Assembly (NCBI GenBank): GCA_934318045.1
Contig: CAKREY010000001.1
Span: forward strand, 62,001 to 126,000
Direction of reading: 5' to 3'
Source of the DNA: Coprococcus_C sp934318045
Lineage (GTDB): Bacteria > Bacillota > Clostridia > Lachnospirales > Lachnospiraceae
Length of the DNA stretch: 64,000 nucleotides
The notes under the pieces were generated by a model. It was not told the DNA's origin and searched no databases. It worked only from the letters and a program-made list of their open reading frames with translations. Below, piece by piece: positions 1-9,547 of the stretch (positions within the stretch are counted from its first letter, which is position 1; each line of letters starts with the position of its first letter). The translations under genes were made by a program, and so were the position numbers.

Positions 1-2077
1 CCGTTGCCATGATGACCGTACCCTTTGGTTTCGCATTCTCCTCGATATGAAGCAGCGGTGTGATATATTCGATTGCCAGATCCATTGCTGTCGCACCGGC
101 GATCAGCTGTGGCAGGAAATATTTCTTCTGTTCAAACAGCTCGCCAACCTTGTTAACGGCCGGAATCAAGTCCTCGTCAATGATTGCCTGCGGATCCTTG
201 CCAGCCTCTAATTCCTGCTTGACGTTCTCTACGATACTTCCCTTGTTGCCCTTCACAACATCGTGATAGACACGGCTTCCTTCCTCGGACACGCCTGCCA
301 CATTCTTGGCAGTCGTCTGTTCTGTCTGGGAAAGTGCCACAACATTTTCCACATAGATGTTATCCGAGTTCTCTTTGGCAAGCAGCAGATCCGCAGCTAA
401 ACTTGCATTCACAAGCATTGCCTGTCCCGGATTACAGATTGCCATCGTCAGGCCATTTGCGATTGCCATCGTCAAAAATGCGGTGTTCACATTGATTCGC
501 TCCGGCAGACCAAACGATATATTCGACAACCCGCAGATCGTCGGGATCTGCAGCTCATTCTTGCAATACGCAATTGTATCAAGTGTCTCAAGTGCCGCCA
601 TTCGGTTTGCACCGACCGTTGCAACCAGACCATCTATGATCAGAGAGTCACGGGACAAGCCTTCCTCGTCCGCAATCTCTAACAATCGCCGGATAATCTC
701 TTTTTTCTCATCGAGATTCTCCGGCAGTCCCTTGTCCGAAAGCGGAAGTAAAATCGCCATAGCGCCATATTTCTTCGCGATCCGCATAAGCGGACGACAT
801 TTCTTCTCTTCTAATGAAATTGAATTAATCAGCGCACGTCCCGGATAAATCCGGAGTGCCGCTTCGATAATCTCCACATGGCTTGAATCAATACAGAGCG
901 GAAGATTCGTCACAGAGATGACTTCGTAGACAGCCCGCTTCATCATCTCGAGCTCGTCGATACCATTCATACCCATGTTGATATCCAGAATCTTCGCACC
1001 GCGTTCGGTCTGCTCCTCTGCCATCTGTACGACCAGATCCATGTTCCCTGCACGGAGCATCTCCTGCAGTTTTTTCTTGCCGGTCGGGTTGATACGTTCC
1101 CCGACGACTAAGAAATTACCATCGAGATGGATCTCCTGTACCGCGCTCTCGCTCGACAAAACACGGGTACATACCGGTTTCGCATTCTCCGGCTCCACCG
1201 AACGAACCGCCTTTTTTAACATCTCGATATGCTTCGGTGTGGAACCACAGCAACCGCCAACCGCTCTTGCTCCGGCTTCCACCAAGGCACGTCCGTACCC
1301 GGCAAAAGTCTCAGGCGTCATCGTATATTTCGTCTCGCCATCGATTAGCTCCGGCATACCATTGTTTGGCTTTGCAAATACCGGAACGGATGCATACCGC
1401 ACCATACGCCTGACGAGTGCTTCCATCTCCTTCGGTCCTGTCGAGCAGTTGATACCGACCGCATCCACACCGAGCGACTGTAATACAACCACAGATGCCT
1501 CCGGTGTGGAACCGAACAGCGTCTTTCCATCACTGTTAAATGTCATGCTGACCATAACCGGCAGATCACAGACTTCCTTGATGGCTATCACACATGCACG
1601 GGCCTCTGCAAGACTCATCATCGTCTCTACAAAGAACAGATCGACACCCGCCTCCACAAGTATCTGTGCCTGTTCTTTATACACGTCTACAAGCTCCTCA
1701 AATGGAAGATCACCAACCGGCTGAAGCTGTCTGCCGGTCATCGTCATGTCTCCTGCGATAAACCCACGGTGGTTCTCCTGTTCGATTGCTGTCCGTGTAA
1801 GATTGACAAGCTGCATGTTCATCTCGTAAATCTTGTCCTCAAGATGATACTCGGCAAGCTTGATCCGGTTCGCGGTAAAGGTCGGTGCAAGCAGGATGTT
1901 CGTACCTGCCTGAATATATGCACGCTGTAACTTGATCAGATGCTGCGGATGCTCGAGAATCCATTTCTCCGGGCATACACCAACCGGCATACCTGCCTGC
2001 ATCAGGTTGCTTCCGGTTGCACCATCCAACATAACAATTCTGTCTTCAAATAATCTGTGAAATATCTTTTTATCCAT
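1..2077 (-). CDS. metH: Methionine synthase, B12-dependent (partial, 3' end outside window)
   Basis: Transfers the methyl group of 5-methyl-THF to homocysteine via cobalamin, giving methionine; cytosolic. The first 692 codons are present; the C-terminus runs off the left edge. Seen: an N-terminal homocysteine S-methyltransferase domain (about residues 1-290) with the zinc-ligand motifs GINCS and GGCCGSTP, a pterin-binding domain (about 310-560, with VVGERINPTGKKK and LDINMGMNG), then a B12 cap-like helical region and the start of the cobalamin domain ending in KGTVIMATV. The ATG at 2077 reads MDKKIFHRLFEDRIVMLDGA. It starts 8 nt after the purine nucleoside phosphorylase gene, so the two are probably cotranscribed. 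Clostridial MetH proteins often lack the SAM-reactivation domain; whether this one does cannot be seen here. Confidence 0.95.
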   Translation of the reverse strand, partial: MDKKIFHRLFEDRIVMLDGATGSNLMQAGMPVGVCPEKWILEHPQHLIKLQRAYIQAGTNILLAPTFTANRIKLAEYHLEDKIYEMNMQLVNLTRTAIEQENHRGFIAGDMTMTGRQLQPVGDLPFEELVDVYKEQAQILVEAGVDLFFVETMMSLAEARACVIAIKEVCDLPVMVSMTFNSDGKTLFGSTPEASVVVLQSLGVDAVGINCSTGPKEMEALVRRMVRYASVPVFAKPNNGMPELIDGETKYTMTPETFAGYGRALVEAGARAVGGCCGSTPKHIEMLKKAVRSVEPENAKPVCTRVLSSESAVQEIHLDGNFLVVGERINPTGKKKLQEMLRAGNMDLVVQMAEEQTERGAKILDINMGMNGIDELEMMKRAVYEVISVTNLPLCIDSSHVEIIEAALRIYPGRALINSISLEEKKCRPLMRIAKKYGAMAILLPLSDKGLPENLDEKKEIIRRLLEIADEEGLSRDSLIIDGLVATVGANRMAALETLDTIAYCKNELQIPTICGLSNISFGLPERINVNTAFLTMAIANGLTMAICNPGQAMLVNASLAADLLLAKENSDNIYVENVVALSQTEQTTAKNVAGVSEEGSRVYHDVVKGNKGSIVENVKQELEAGKDPQAIIDEDLIPAVNKVGELFEQKKYFLPQLIAGATAMDLAIEYITPLLHIEENAKPKGTVIMAT

Positions 2078-2085
2078 ATTCTGCC

Positions 2086-2922
2086 TTATCCTATTTCTGC
2101 TTCTTCTATAAATTTGTAGATCAATGTCTGAAAATCTTCTGCCGCTTTATCTGCTGTTTCCTGCACTTCTTTATGATTTAGTTCGGTCCGGCTGATTCCC
2201 GCTGCCATATTTGTCACACAGGATACACCCGTTACGCACATGCCTGCATGCCTTGCTGCAATCGCTTCACAGGCAGTGCTCATCCCGACCAGGTCCGCGC
2301 CAAGCATCTGATACATCCGGATTTCTGCCGGTGTCTCGTAATTGGGACCTGTCGTCTGCAAATAGATTCCATGTTTTAATGTAATATGTTCCTTTGCAGC
2401 AACCGCATCCAGTTTTTCTCCAAGCGCCAGGTCATATACATGTGTCATATCCGGGAATCTTGTTCCAATCGGATCGATATTTTTTCCAATCAAAGGAGAT
2501 GGCACAAATGATGTAATCTGGTCAGTAATCCGTACCAGCGTGCCCGGCGTATAATCCGGATTGATTCCACCTGCCGCATTGGTCAATATCAGATTCCGGA
2601 TTCCAAGCATTGCCATGATACGAACCGGCATTACGACTTCCTGCATCGAATATCCTTCATAATAATGCACCCGTCCCTTCATCATAAGGACTGCACTATC
2701 GTTTATCTTTCCAAGCAGGAAACACCCTGCATGTCCCGCGACGGTTGAGACCGGAAAATGCGGAATTTCTCCATATGAAATACATTGATCAATCGTGAGT
2801 CTGTCTGCAAAACCACCAAGTCCACTTCCAAGCACCAGCGCGATCTCCGGCTTATATAGCAGCTTATTTTCTACATAAGCACATGCTTCCTGCAGACATT
2901 CATATGTTATTTCTCTATTCAT
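2086..2922 (-). CDS. punA: Purine nucleoside phosphorylase
   Basis: Phosphorolysis of purine ribo- and deoxyribonucleosides to base plus (deoxy)ribose-1-phosphate in purine salvage. About 278 residues, normal for the trimeric PNP/MTAP family. Visible motifs are the phosphate loop VLGSGLGGFAD, the HFPVSTVAGHAG segment, TNAAGGINP, GPNYETPAEIRM with the substrate-binding Glu, and VTNMAAGI. An in-frame ATG at 2934 would add four residues (METD), but the GGAG of that stretch lies 6 nt before the ATG at 2922, so 2922 is the better start. It follows the L,D-transpeptidase gene and precedes metH by 8 nt. The MTA-phosphorylase alternative is less likely because of the NMAAG base-site motif. Confidence 0.95.
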   Translation of the reverse strand: MNREITYECLQEACAYVENKLLYKPEIALVLGSGLGGFADRLTIDQCISYGEIPHFPVSTVAGHAGCFLLGKINDSAVLMMKGRVHYYEGYSMQEVVMPVRIMAMLGIRNLILTNAAGGINPDYTPGTLVRITDQITSFVPSPLIGKNIDPIGTRFPDMTHVYDLALGEKLDAVAAKEHITLKHGIYLQTTGPNYETPAEIRMYQMLGADLVGMSTACEAIAARHAGMCVTGVSCVTNMAAGISRTELNHKEVQETADKAAEDFQTLIYKFIEEAEIG

Positions 2923-2997
2923 ATCTGTCTCCATATCATTCGATCGGCAGTCATCAAACCACCGGTTGTTTATTTATCTGCTTTTTGTATCTGTTTT

Positions 2998-4740
2998 TTA
3001 CGGATTCACATATGCAACCTCGTCCCGCCAATAGCATACGATTGGCATGCCGGCCTCAACATATTCATATAATTGCGCTGCTTTATCTACCGGCAGATTC
3101 ACACATCCATGAGAGCCACTGTATGTATAAATATCTCCACCGAATTTTCCGCGCCAGCTTGCATCATGCAGACCGATTCCACCATTAAAAGGCATCCAGT
3201 AACCCACTGGCGTTTCATAATCTTCACCCACAAGTGTTGCATGTTGCTTTTTGTAGTCAAGGCCATACAATCCACCCGGGGTTTTATGTCCGGGTGTCTG
3301 ACCGGTTACACAGTCACTCTCCCACTTTTTTCTGCCATTTTGATAAAAATATACATGCTGATTTGTTAAATCAATCTCCACATATGTAGATCCGATATCA
3401 TTCTGATCACACATGGCATATCCGCGTCTTTCGCAGGCAGGTTCCTTCGTAAAACTTTTTTTCTTACACAAAAGTTCATACAATTCTTCTGTCTCTGTCT
3501 CTCCATCGATCACCCAGCCATAATACCCGCCATGCACAAGAATTGTCTTGTTGTCATGCGTTGTAAATTCACGGTCAGTTCCGGCAGTTGAAAATTTATC
3601 CTTCAACTTTTCAACATAAGATGCAACATTATTCTGACTGATCTGAACCGTTCCATCGGAACCAACATATGCCATCTTGGTAAGCTCATCTTTTGGAATT
3701 TCATAGATATATCCGTCAAAATCATAGGCAGCATCAATAGCCATAAAATCATCTGCCTGTTTTTTTGCATCGAGAATCGATTCAGAATCCGCTAATATAT
3801 GGGCCGGAATATAGCACTCTGCTTTTTCAAGGTCTAACATTTCTTCGTACTTTTCCATTGCGTTTATGATTTTATCATATACTTTTTCTACGTCCAGTTT
3901 TGTTCCTGTCTCATCTGGTATGATTTTTGCTTCACCCTCCTCCAATACAACCTTTGCATCACGCGGGTCTTTCATATTGGCAGGATTCATAGCAGAACAT
4001 CCCTGCATATATTTCTTCAGCGATTCTTTATCACAATGCACTATATAGGCATTCTTATAATCATATCCATAAAAAAGATCCACAAACCACAAAAATGGAG
4101 AATGTTTCTTTAATAAGGAATCCACGCTCTGTTCCAAAGATACAGTCGTACCAGCCTCTCCAAGCGGAATTTTGTAGTTCATGTCTTTAAATTTTATATC
4201 CAGGCAATACTTGGAAGCATCATCCAAAAGCATCGTTTCTACTTCCTCTTTGCTTTTTCCGGATACATCCATGCCATTGATTGTCATGTCTGTACCAAAA
4301 TGTTCCATATGAAAAAAAATACCGCCTGCATATACAGCAAGCAATATGCTGACAAGCACAATTGCAATTCTGCGTCCGATACGTTTTTTTCTTTTTTGGC
4401 GATATACCGAAGGATCAATAAAAGGCTCCGTCTCGTACAGATTCACTGCATCTGCCTGATTCTCTGTTTTCTCTGTTTCTGCCTGTTCATCTATTTTTGC
4501 TGACTGTTTTGTTTCTGCCTGGTCCTCCGTTTTTTCCGGCTTTTCTGTTTCTGCCTGGTCCTCCGGCTTTTCCGGCTTTTCTGTTTCTACCCGGTCCTCC
4601 GGTTTCTCGGTTTTCTCCTCTTCCGTTCCCGTACTCACATTTTTTTCTTCGGATTCTTCCACGTGTGCAGCTTCTGTTTCCAACCGTTCATCCTTGTTTT
4701 CTACTTCTGTTACATTATTCTTTTTGCGTCCCCTGCTCAT
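2998..4740 (-). CDS. L,D-transpeptidase (YkuD domain) with repetitive acidic N-terminus
   Basis: Predicted membrane-anchored cell-wall enzyme forming 3-3 peptidoglycan crosslinks or attaching proteins to wall. 580 residues. Residues 1-120 are cytoplasmic, highly charged and carry a 12-residue repeat (ETEKPEKPEDQA, about residues 52-96). A transmembrane helix follows (about 122-143), then an extracellular region resembling the putative peptidoglycan-binding domain common in Gram-positive Ldts, then the YkuD catalytic domain with SGSHGCVNLP (catalytic Cys about 546, with His 544). The product therefore has type II topology. Start ATG has AAGGA about 9 nt upstream. A good sigma-A promoter lies 56-84 bp upstream. 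Which crosslink it makes cannot be told from sequence. Confidence 0.93.
   Translation of the reverse strand: MSRGRKKNNVTEVENKDERLETEAAHVEESEEKNVSTGTEEEKTEKPEDRVETEKPEKPEDQAETEKPEKTEDQAETKQSAKIDEQAETEKTENQADAVNLYETEPFIDPSVYRQKRKKRIGRRIAIVLVSILLAVYAGGIFFHMEHFGTDMTINGMDVSGKSKEEVETMLLDDASKYCLDIKFKDMNYKIPLGEAGTTVSLEQSVDSLLKKHSPFLWFVDLFYGYDYKNAYIVHCDKESLKKYMQGCSAMNPANMKDPRDAKVVLEEGEAKIIPDETGTKLDVEKVYDKIINAMEKYEEMLDLEKAECYIPAHILADSESILDAKKQADDFMAIDAAYDFDGYIYEIPKDELTKMAYVGSDGTVQISQNNVASYVEKLKDKFSTAGTDREFTTHDNKTILVHGGYYGWVIDGETETEELYELLCKKKSFTKEPACERRGYAMCDQNDIGSTYVEIDLTNQHVYFYQNGRKKWESDCVTGQTPGHKTPGGLYGLDYKKQHATLVGEDYETPVGYWMPFNGGIGLHDASWRGKFGGDIYTYSGSHGCVNLPVDKAAQLYEYVEAGMPIVCYWRDEVAYVNP
4453..4623 (-). 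repeat. 36-bp in-frame tandem repeat in the L,D-transpeptidase gene
   Basis: Copies of a pyrimidine-rich (plus strand) 36-bp unit begin at 4511, 4547 and 4583, with more divergent flanking copies. Each encodes twelve residues of the type ETEKPEKPEDQA in the cytoplasmic N-terminus. The exact 36-bp spacing keeps frame, so copy number can vary without breaking the gene. Confidence 0.8.
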
Positions 4741-4795
4741 AAGTGCGTTCCTTTACTTTGTAGTATGACAGCCCTCATCTGTCCCATTCTCTCGT

Positions 4796-4824
4796 ATCAT
4801 ATCTCATACTTTTGATTTATGCAA
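4796..4824 (-). promoter_or_regulatory. Sigma-A-type promoter for the L,D-transpeptidase gene
   Basis: On the minus strand, TTGCAT (4819-4824) is followed after exactly 17 nt by TATGAT (4796-4801), close to the TTGACA/TATAAT consensus. Predicted transcript start is near 4789, giving a leader of about 50 nt. It would drive the transpeptidase gene and possibly punA and metH behind it. Confidence 0.65.
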
Positions 4825-4860
4825 CAAAATCCGAACAAAACAATATTATTTTACATGTTC

Positions 4861-5664
4861 TTACACTTTGTTTACATTGATTGCAACCAGTTCCGGCGGA
4901 TTGTTAATCCGGATAGGAATCGAATGCATGCCGCATCCGGATGTCACAATCATGGATGTCTTTTCCTGATTTCCTTTATATATGCCATAATCATATTTCG
5001 GAAATGGATGCAGGCGCGGTGAAACCAGTCCTCCGACACCCGGAATCCGTACCATACCTCCATGATTATGACCGGAAAAAATAAAATCCGGCTTCCATGT
5101 GCAATACGCGCGGAAATAATCCGGATTATGGGCTAAAATCAGATTACACCACGTCAGATCCGGTTTTCCAATATATGTATCTAACACATTTGTGTGAAGC
5201 GTTTTTTTGAATACACGCGTATAATATGCTCTTGGTAAATCGAGTCCATATATGCACACATGAAAATCCGGCAATGCAATATGTTCATTTTTCAGGATAG
5301 AAAGATGTTTCACATGAGAGAGCTCTTTCCTATACTTCTCAAATAAACCATCTGTTTCATGCACACTTTCAAGCAGTCCCCGTTCATGGTTTCCATAGGA
5401 ATAATAAACCGGAGCAATCTCCGTCATGCGCCGGATTGTCCTCGCAGTCTCTGAATTTCCATCTTCTTCCCCGGTATGACAGACGATCATATCTCCAGGG
5501 AGCAGAATCATATCCGGTTTTTCTTTGGCAATTGCCGAAAGCAGTCTGGCGTTTTCCAGTCCATATATCTGATTATGCAGATCTGCGAGCATCACGATAC
5601 GGAGATCGTGTGCAATCTTCGCATTTGTAAAATTGTATTTCGTTACGATCAAATTCTGTTTCAT
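4861..5664 (-). CDS. Calcineurin-like metallophosphoesterase (YkuE/YaeI-like)
   Basis: Binuclear-metal phosphoesterase of about 267 residues; substrate unknown. The family signature is complete: MLADLHN (D-x-H), LLPGDMI (G-D), YGNHER (G-N-H-E) and FSGHNHGGM (G-H-x-H). No clear signal peptide is seen; the protein begins MKQNLIVTKYNF. Related YkuE-type enzymes are membrane associated and some act on lipid A precursors or UDP-linked lipids, but nothing here fixes the substrate. It lies 25 nt behind the D,D-carboxypeptidase gene, which suggests cotranscription and perhaps an envelope role (inference). The Shine-Dalgarno sequence is weak. Confidence 0.88.
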   Translation of the reverse strand: MKQNLIVTKYNFTNAKIAHDLRIVMLADLHNQIYGLENARLLSAIAKEKPDMILLPGDMIVCHTGEEDGNSETARTIRRMTEIAPVYYSYGNHERGLLESVHETDGLFEKYRKELSHVKHLSILKNEHIALPDFHVCIYGLDLPRAYYTRVFKKTLHTNVLDTYIGKPDLTWCNLILAHNPDYFRAYCTWKPDFIFSGHNHGGMVRIPGVGGLVSPRLHPFPKYDYGIYKGNQEKTSMIVTSGCGMHSIPIRINNPPELVAINVNKV

Positions 5665-5689
5665 GGATGTTATTATACTCTATCTTTTT

Positions 5690-6928
5690 CTATTTCGCCA
5701 TAAATATTCTTCCGGATATCTCGGAAAAGCTATATTTTATATCCAGCTTTGGAACTGCATGTTCCGCATACAGAACCACTTCTCCAATGCACGTTCCCTG
5801 ATACATATACTGGATTTGTGCGACCGCATCCCCCTCTGCAACCGGCGCTTTCAGATTTTGATAGACAGACATCTTTTTTTCGACCTGATCCGGTTTTATG
5901 GCTGCGAGTGTAATCGTATGCTGTTCTATCGGTTTTACAGAAACTGTTTTGTAAATACCATTTCTGACCGGTATCTCCAGTTTATCCGGCACAACATCTG
6001 TATCGACATACGTGCTGCATTGTGAAAATCCGTAATCGAGTAGCTGCATCGCCTGTTTATTCCGTAACTCCTTCGTCTCGGCACCCATGACCACCGCAAT
6101 CAAAGTGACCCCTTCTCTTGTGGCTGTCGCAGCCATACAATATTTTGCCTGGGATGTATATCCCGTTTTTAACCCGTTTGCTCCGGCATACAGATTCAGG
6201 AACTTGTTAGTGTTTGCAAGGTCAAACCTGGATTCACCCCGTTTTGTTTTATGCGTGATAGAATCCATCCAGATTGTCGAATATGTAAGAATATCCGGAT
6301 GATACAGGACAAGCTGCCTTGACATCAGCGCGATATCCTTTGCGGATATCTGATGCGTTGGGACTTCTAATCCACATGCATTCTCAAAATGTGTATGTTC
6401 CATGCCAAGTTCTTTCGCCCTCTCATTCATCCGCTGTACAAAGGCAGCCTCCGACCCGGCCAGATATTCCGCCATCGCGACTGCCGCATCATTTCCGGAT
6501 GCAACTTCGATACATTTGATCATATCCTGTACTGTCTGTGTCTCCCCTGCTTCAAAGAAACATTGCGATCCACCCATGGATGCTGCATGTTCCGATACGA
6601 CAACTGTATCTTCCAAGGCAATCTCTCCCCGCTCGATTGCTTCAAAAATCAGAAGTAGTGTCATGATTTTTGTCACAGATGCCGGTCGTAACATCTCATC
6701 TGCATTTTTTTCATACAGCACCGTTCCACTCTCTAACTCCATTAAAATTGCAGACTTTGCCTGCATACAAAGCCCATCTGTCAAAGGATCCTGACTGGTA
6801 TCCATCTCTTTCCGGGCAGCATATGTTACACCTGTATCCTTTAAACAGCCCGCGGTCATGGCAAAGGCCAGGATTCCTATGACTATCGCTTTTTTTATTC
6901 TTCCACTTTTCTTCATTTTTACTTCCAT
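5690..6928 (-). CDS. D-alanyl-D-alanine carboxypeptidase (DacA/DacF family, peptidase S11)
   Basis: Penicillin-binding protein that removes the terminal D-Ala of peptidoglycan stem peptides outside the membrane. About 412 residues. Active-site triads are seen: RPASVTKIMT (SxxK), EVASGNDAAVA (SxN) and NGLKTGYTSQ (KTG), followed by the beta-rich C-terminal PBP5-type domain. The N-terminus has a signal peptide (MKKSGRIKKAIVIGILAFAM); the Cys just after it gives a poor lipobox (TAGC), so lipidation is doubtful. Possible starts are 6928 (MEVKMKKS, with GGGTGG upstream), 6916 (MKKS, with GGAAG) or an unsupported upstream 6958. Transcribed divergently from asnB. A second S11 enzyme lies at 10410. 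Confidence 0.93.
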   Translation of the reverse strand: MEVKMKKSGRIKKAIVIGILAFAMTAGCLKDTGVTYAARKEMDTSQDPLTDGLCMQAKSAILMELESGTVLYEKNADEMLRPASVTKIMTLLLIFEAIERGEIALEDTVVVSEHAASMGGSQCFFEAGETQTVQDMIKCIEVASGNDAAVAMAEYLAGSEAAFVQRMNERAKELGMEHTHFENACGLEVPTHQISAKDIALMSRQLVLYHPDILTYSTIWMDSITHKTKRGESRFDLANTNKFLNLYAGANGLKTGYTSQAKYCMAATATREGVTLIAVVMGAETKELRNKQAMQLLDYGFSQCSTYVDTDVVPDKLEIPVRNGIYKTVSVKPIEQHTITLAAIKPDQVEKKMSVYQNLKAPVAEGDAVAQIQYMYQGTCIGEVVLYAEHAVPKLDIKYSFSEISGRIFMAK

Positions 6929-7040
6929 CGTTTCCACCCACGCAAGTGGAACAGGCACCTTCCATGCTTAATTTATACATTATACGAAACAAGGCCAGAG
7001 AAAATGAATATAATAAGAAAAAATGTGAAGGAGCATCTGT

Positions 7041-8879
7041 ATGTGTGGCATCGCGGGTTATTTTAACCCTAATATGGATTATGCAGAAAATCCGAAGCAG
7101 AACTTTCATACACTCACCAACATGATTCACACCATGCAGCACCGGGGACCGGATGCATATGGACATAAAATCATAAAATCCTGCTGTCTTGCACACACGC
7201 GGCTTTCCATTATCGACCTTGCAAACGGGAACCAGCCGATGTCCTATACAAAAAACGGGAACACGTATTATGTCGTATATAACGGAGAGATATACAACTA
7301 TAAAGATGTAAAAAAAACATTACAAAAAAAGAACTATTCATTTGAAACCGATTCCGACACAGAAGTCATCCTGGCCGCTTTCTGCCATTACGGACCAGGC
7401 TTTGTCAAAGAACTAAATGGCATTTTTGCCATAGCAATCTATGACAGCCAGAGAAACACACTTTATCTATATCGAGACCGGTTCGGTGTGAAGCCTTTAT
7501 ATTATACAAAAACAGGAAAGACGATTGTGTTTGCTTCCCGGATTGACACACTGTTTGAATACCCAAGAGTCCGTCCCTGTATTGATATGAACAGCCTAAA
7601 CGAGATTTTCTCTCTCGGCCCTGCTAAGACCTATGGAAAAGGCGTTTTTTCCGGAATACGGGAACTAAAACCAGGTGAATACCTGACTTATACACCGAAG
7701 TACTGTTCGTCCCAATACTACTATCGGCTTGCAAGTCGTCCTCACACCGACACCTACGAAGAAACCGTTGAAAAAACATCCTGGCTGCTAGAAGACAGTA
7801 TCCGCATGCAGATGGTTTCCGATGTGCCGATTTCCACATTTTTATCCGGCGGCGTTGACTCCTCCTATGTGACAGCTGTATGCAGACATTTTCTGCCAAA
7901 AGAAACTCCACTTACAACCTACTCCTTTGACTTTACGGAAAATGAAATTTATTTTCAGGCAAACAATTTCCAGCCAAGTGAAGACCGGCCTTATGTGGAC
8001 ATCATGAAAGACTATCTGAAAACCGATCACATCTATCTTTCCTGTTCTTATACAAAGCTTGCAGATTTATTGGAAAACTCTGTTGACAGCCGGTGTCTTC
8101 CGACCATGGCAGATGTAGATTCTTCCCTCTTATATTTCTGTGGTGAAGTTGCCAAAAAGCACAAAGTCGCTCTGACTGGCGAATGTGCAGATGAGATATT
8201 CGGCGGATATCCATGGTTTCACCGCGAAACGATGCTGCAGGCAGACACATTTCCATGGACGATGGATCTTTCGTTCCGGAAATCCCTCCTGCATCCGGAA
8301 TTTGCCGCCAGTATGCAGATGGAAAAATATATCGCAAATGCATATCATACAACCTTATCCGAAATCGATATCCTGCCGGAAGAATCCCCACTCGACACAA
8401 AAAGGCGTCAGATCACATATCTGAATATCCGGTGGTTTATGCAGACACTGTTAGACCGCATGGACCGAACTTCCATGCAGCACGGATTGGAAGCCAGGGT
8501 TCCGTTTGCGGACCATCGTGTCATCGACTATGTATTTAATGTTCCATGGTCTGTGAAATCCAAAGATGGAATCCCAAAAAGCCTGCTGCGTGCCTGTGCA
8601 TCCAAATATCTTCCGGAAACTGTTATGAAACGTCCAAAAAGTCCTTATCCAAAGACATACCATCCGGAATATGAACACATACTCGCAGACCGCCTGCGGG
8701 AAGTAATCACAGATACCGCTTCCCCACTGCGCAGTTACCTGAACATCCCTGCAGTTCTTCGATTTCTCGACGAGCCAAAAGAATACGGGAAGCCATGGTT
8801 TGGCCAGCTCATGGCAGGCCCGCAGATGATCGCGTATCTCCTTCAGGTCAATTACTGGATGGAAAAATATATGCTCTAG
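7041..8879 (+). CDS. asnB: Asparagine synthetase B, glutamine-hydrolysing
   Basis: ATP-dependent amidation of aspartate with glutamine as nitrogen donor. 612 residues, a normal length for the class II AsnB family. The N-terminal glutaminase domain starts MCGIAGYF with Cys2 as nucleophile and contains HRGPDA and NGEIYN. The C-terminal synthetase domain has the PP-loop STFLSGGVDSSY and GECADEIFGGYPW. AAGGAG lies 7 nt before the ATG. One of few plus-strand genes; it ends at a hairpin terminator shared with the convergent spoVFB gene. Bacillus AsnO is a sporulation-linked paralogue, so a sporulation role is possible given the neighbours, but this is inference. Confidence 0.96.
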   Translation: MCGIAGYFNPNMDYAENPKQNFHTLTNMIHTMQHRGPDAYGHKIIKSCCLAHTRLSIIDLANGNQPMSYTKNGNTYYVVYNGEIYNYKDVKKTLQKKNYSFETDSDTEVILAAFCHYGPGFVKELNGIFAIAIYDSQRNTLYLYRDRFGVKPLYYTKTGKTIVFASRIDTLFEYPRVRPCIDMNSLNEIFSLGPAKTYGKGVFSGIRELKPGEYLTYTPKYCSSQYYYRLASRPHTDTYEETVEKTSWLLEDSIRMQMVSDVPISTFLSGGVDSSYVTAVCRHFLPKETPLTTYSFDFTENEIYFQANNFQPSEDRPYVDIMKDYLKTDHIYLSCSYTKLADLLENSVDSRCLPTMADVDSSLLYFCGEVAKKHKVALTGECADEIFGGYPWFHRETMLQADTFPWTMDLSFRKSLLHPEFAASMQMEKYIANAYHTTLSEIDILPEESPLDTKRRQITYLNIRWFMQTLLDRMDRTSMQHGLEARVPFADHRVIDYVFNVPWSVKSKDGIPKSLLRACASKYLPETVMKRPKSPYPKTYHPEYEHILADRLREVITDTASPLRSYLNIPAVLRFLDEPKEYGKPWFGQLMAGPQMIAYLLQVNYWMEKYML

Positions 8880-8910
8880 TCAGGTCAGGCGTAATTTGCA
8901 CATATCAGAC

Positions 8911-8950
8911 AAAAAAGAACGCGTATCCAAAAACATACGCGTTCTTTTTA
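8911..8950. terminator. Bidirectional intrinsic terminator between asnB and spoVFB
   Basis: Inverted repeat with arms aagaacgcgtat and atacgcgttctt (about 8914-8925 and 8935-8946), flanked by A-run and T-run, which makes it work from either strand. It sits between two convergent genes. Confidence 0.9.
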
Positions 8951-9526
8951 CTATAAAAGCACCGGCTGAATCTGTCTGCCAGATAATGCGAGGTTGATAG
9001 TGTCCAGAATTTTCGTCATATCCGCCACACAGGAATTCGGTTTTTTTTCTGCATCATCCTGTCCAAACGGAACAAAATAAATATGCTTCATCACCATGAG
9101 CTTTCCGATATTCTGCAAATTGATTCCAAGCGCATCATTTGTTGAAATTGCAAGGATCACCGGTCTGCCGTTTCGAAGATGGGACTTTGCCGCCATCAAA
9201 ACCGGTGTGTCTGTAATCCCATTTGCGAGTTTTGCACAGGTGTTCCCGGTGCAAGGAGCAATGACAAGTGCGTCAAATAATTTTTTCGGGCCTACTGGTT
9301 CTGCCCCGGTAATCGTATGAATTGCCTTTCTTCCTGTCAATGTCTCTATCTCTTCCACAAAGGTTTCTGCCTTTGCAAACCGTGTATCCATCTCATAGGC
9401 ATGCTGTGAAAAAATCGGTGTGATACTTGTCACATGCTCCCGCAGAGTCTCAATTTCTTTTTTTATCTTCTCAAATGTACAAAAAGAACCTGTAATCGCA
9501 AAACCAAGATTACATTCTGTCTGCAT
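8951..9526 (-). CDS. spoVFB: Dipicolinate synthase subunit B
   Basis: Flavoprotein-like subunit of dipicolinate synthase, which makes the spore-core chelator dipicolinic acid from dihydrodipicolinate in the mother cell. 191 residues, usual length. Seen: LGFAITGSFCTFEKI at the N-terminus, PLVIAPCTGNT-like segment (ALVIAPCTGNTCAKLANGI) and the flavoprotein-family fold pattern. AAGGAG lies 8 nt before the ATG. It follows spoVFA by 21 nt, as in Bacillus, and ends at the terminator shared with asnB. Function is inferred from family plus pairing with spoVFA. Confidence 0.95.
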   Translation of the reverse strand: MQTECNLGFAITGSFCTFEKIKKEIETLREHVTSITPIFSQHAYEMDTRFAKAETFVEEIETLTGRKAIHTITGAEPVGPKKLFDALVIAPCTGNTCAKLANGITDTPVLMAAKSHLRNGRPVILAISTNDALGINLQNIGKLMVMKHIYFVPFGQDDAEKKPNSCVADMTKILDTINLALSGRQIQPVLL

Positions 9527-9547
9527 ACCCCGGACTCCTTTTTGTTA

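Noticed and set aside
6959..7040. Promoters for asnB and dac in the divergent region
   Set aside because: TATAAT-like words occur on both strands but no acceptable -35 at 16-18 nt was found, so they are not listed.
6711..7196. Minus-strand open frame of 161 codons across the asnB start
   Set aside because: Overlaps two certain genes (dac and asnB) and the intergenic region; no recognisable protein.
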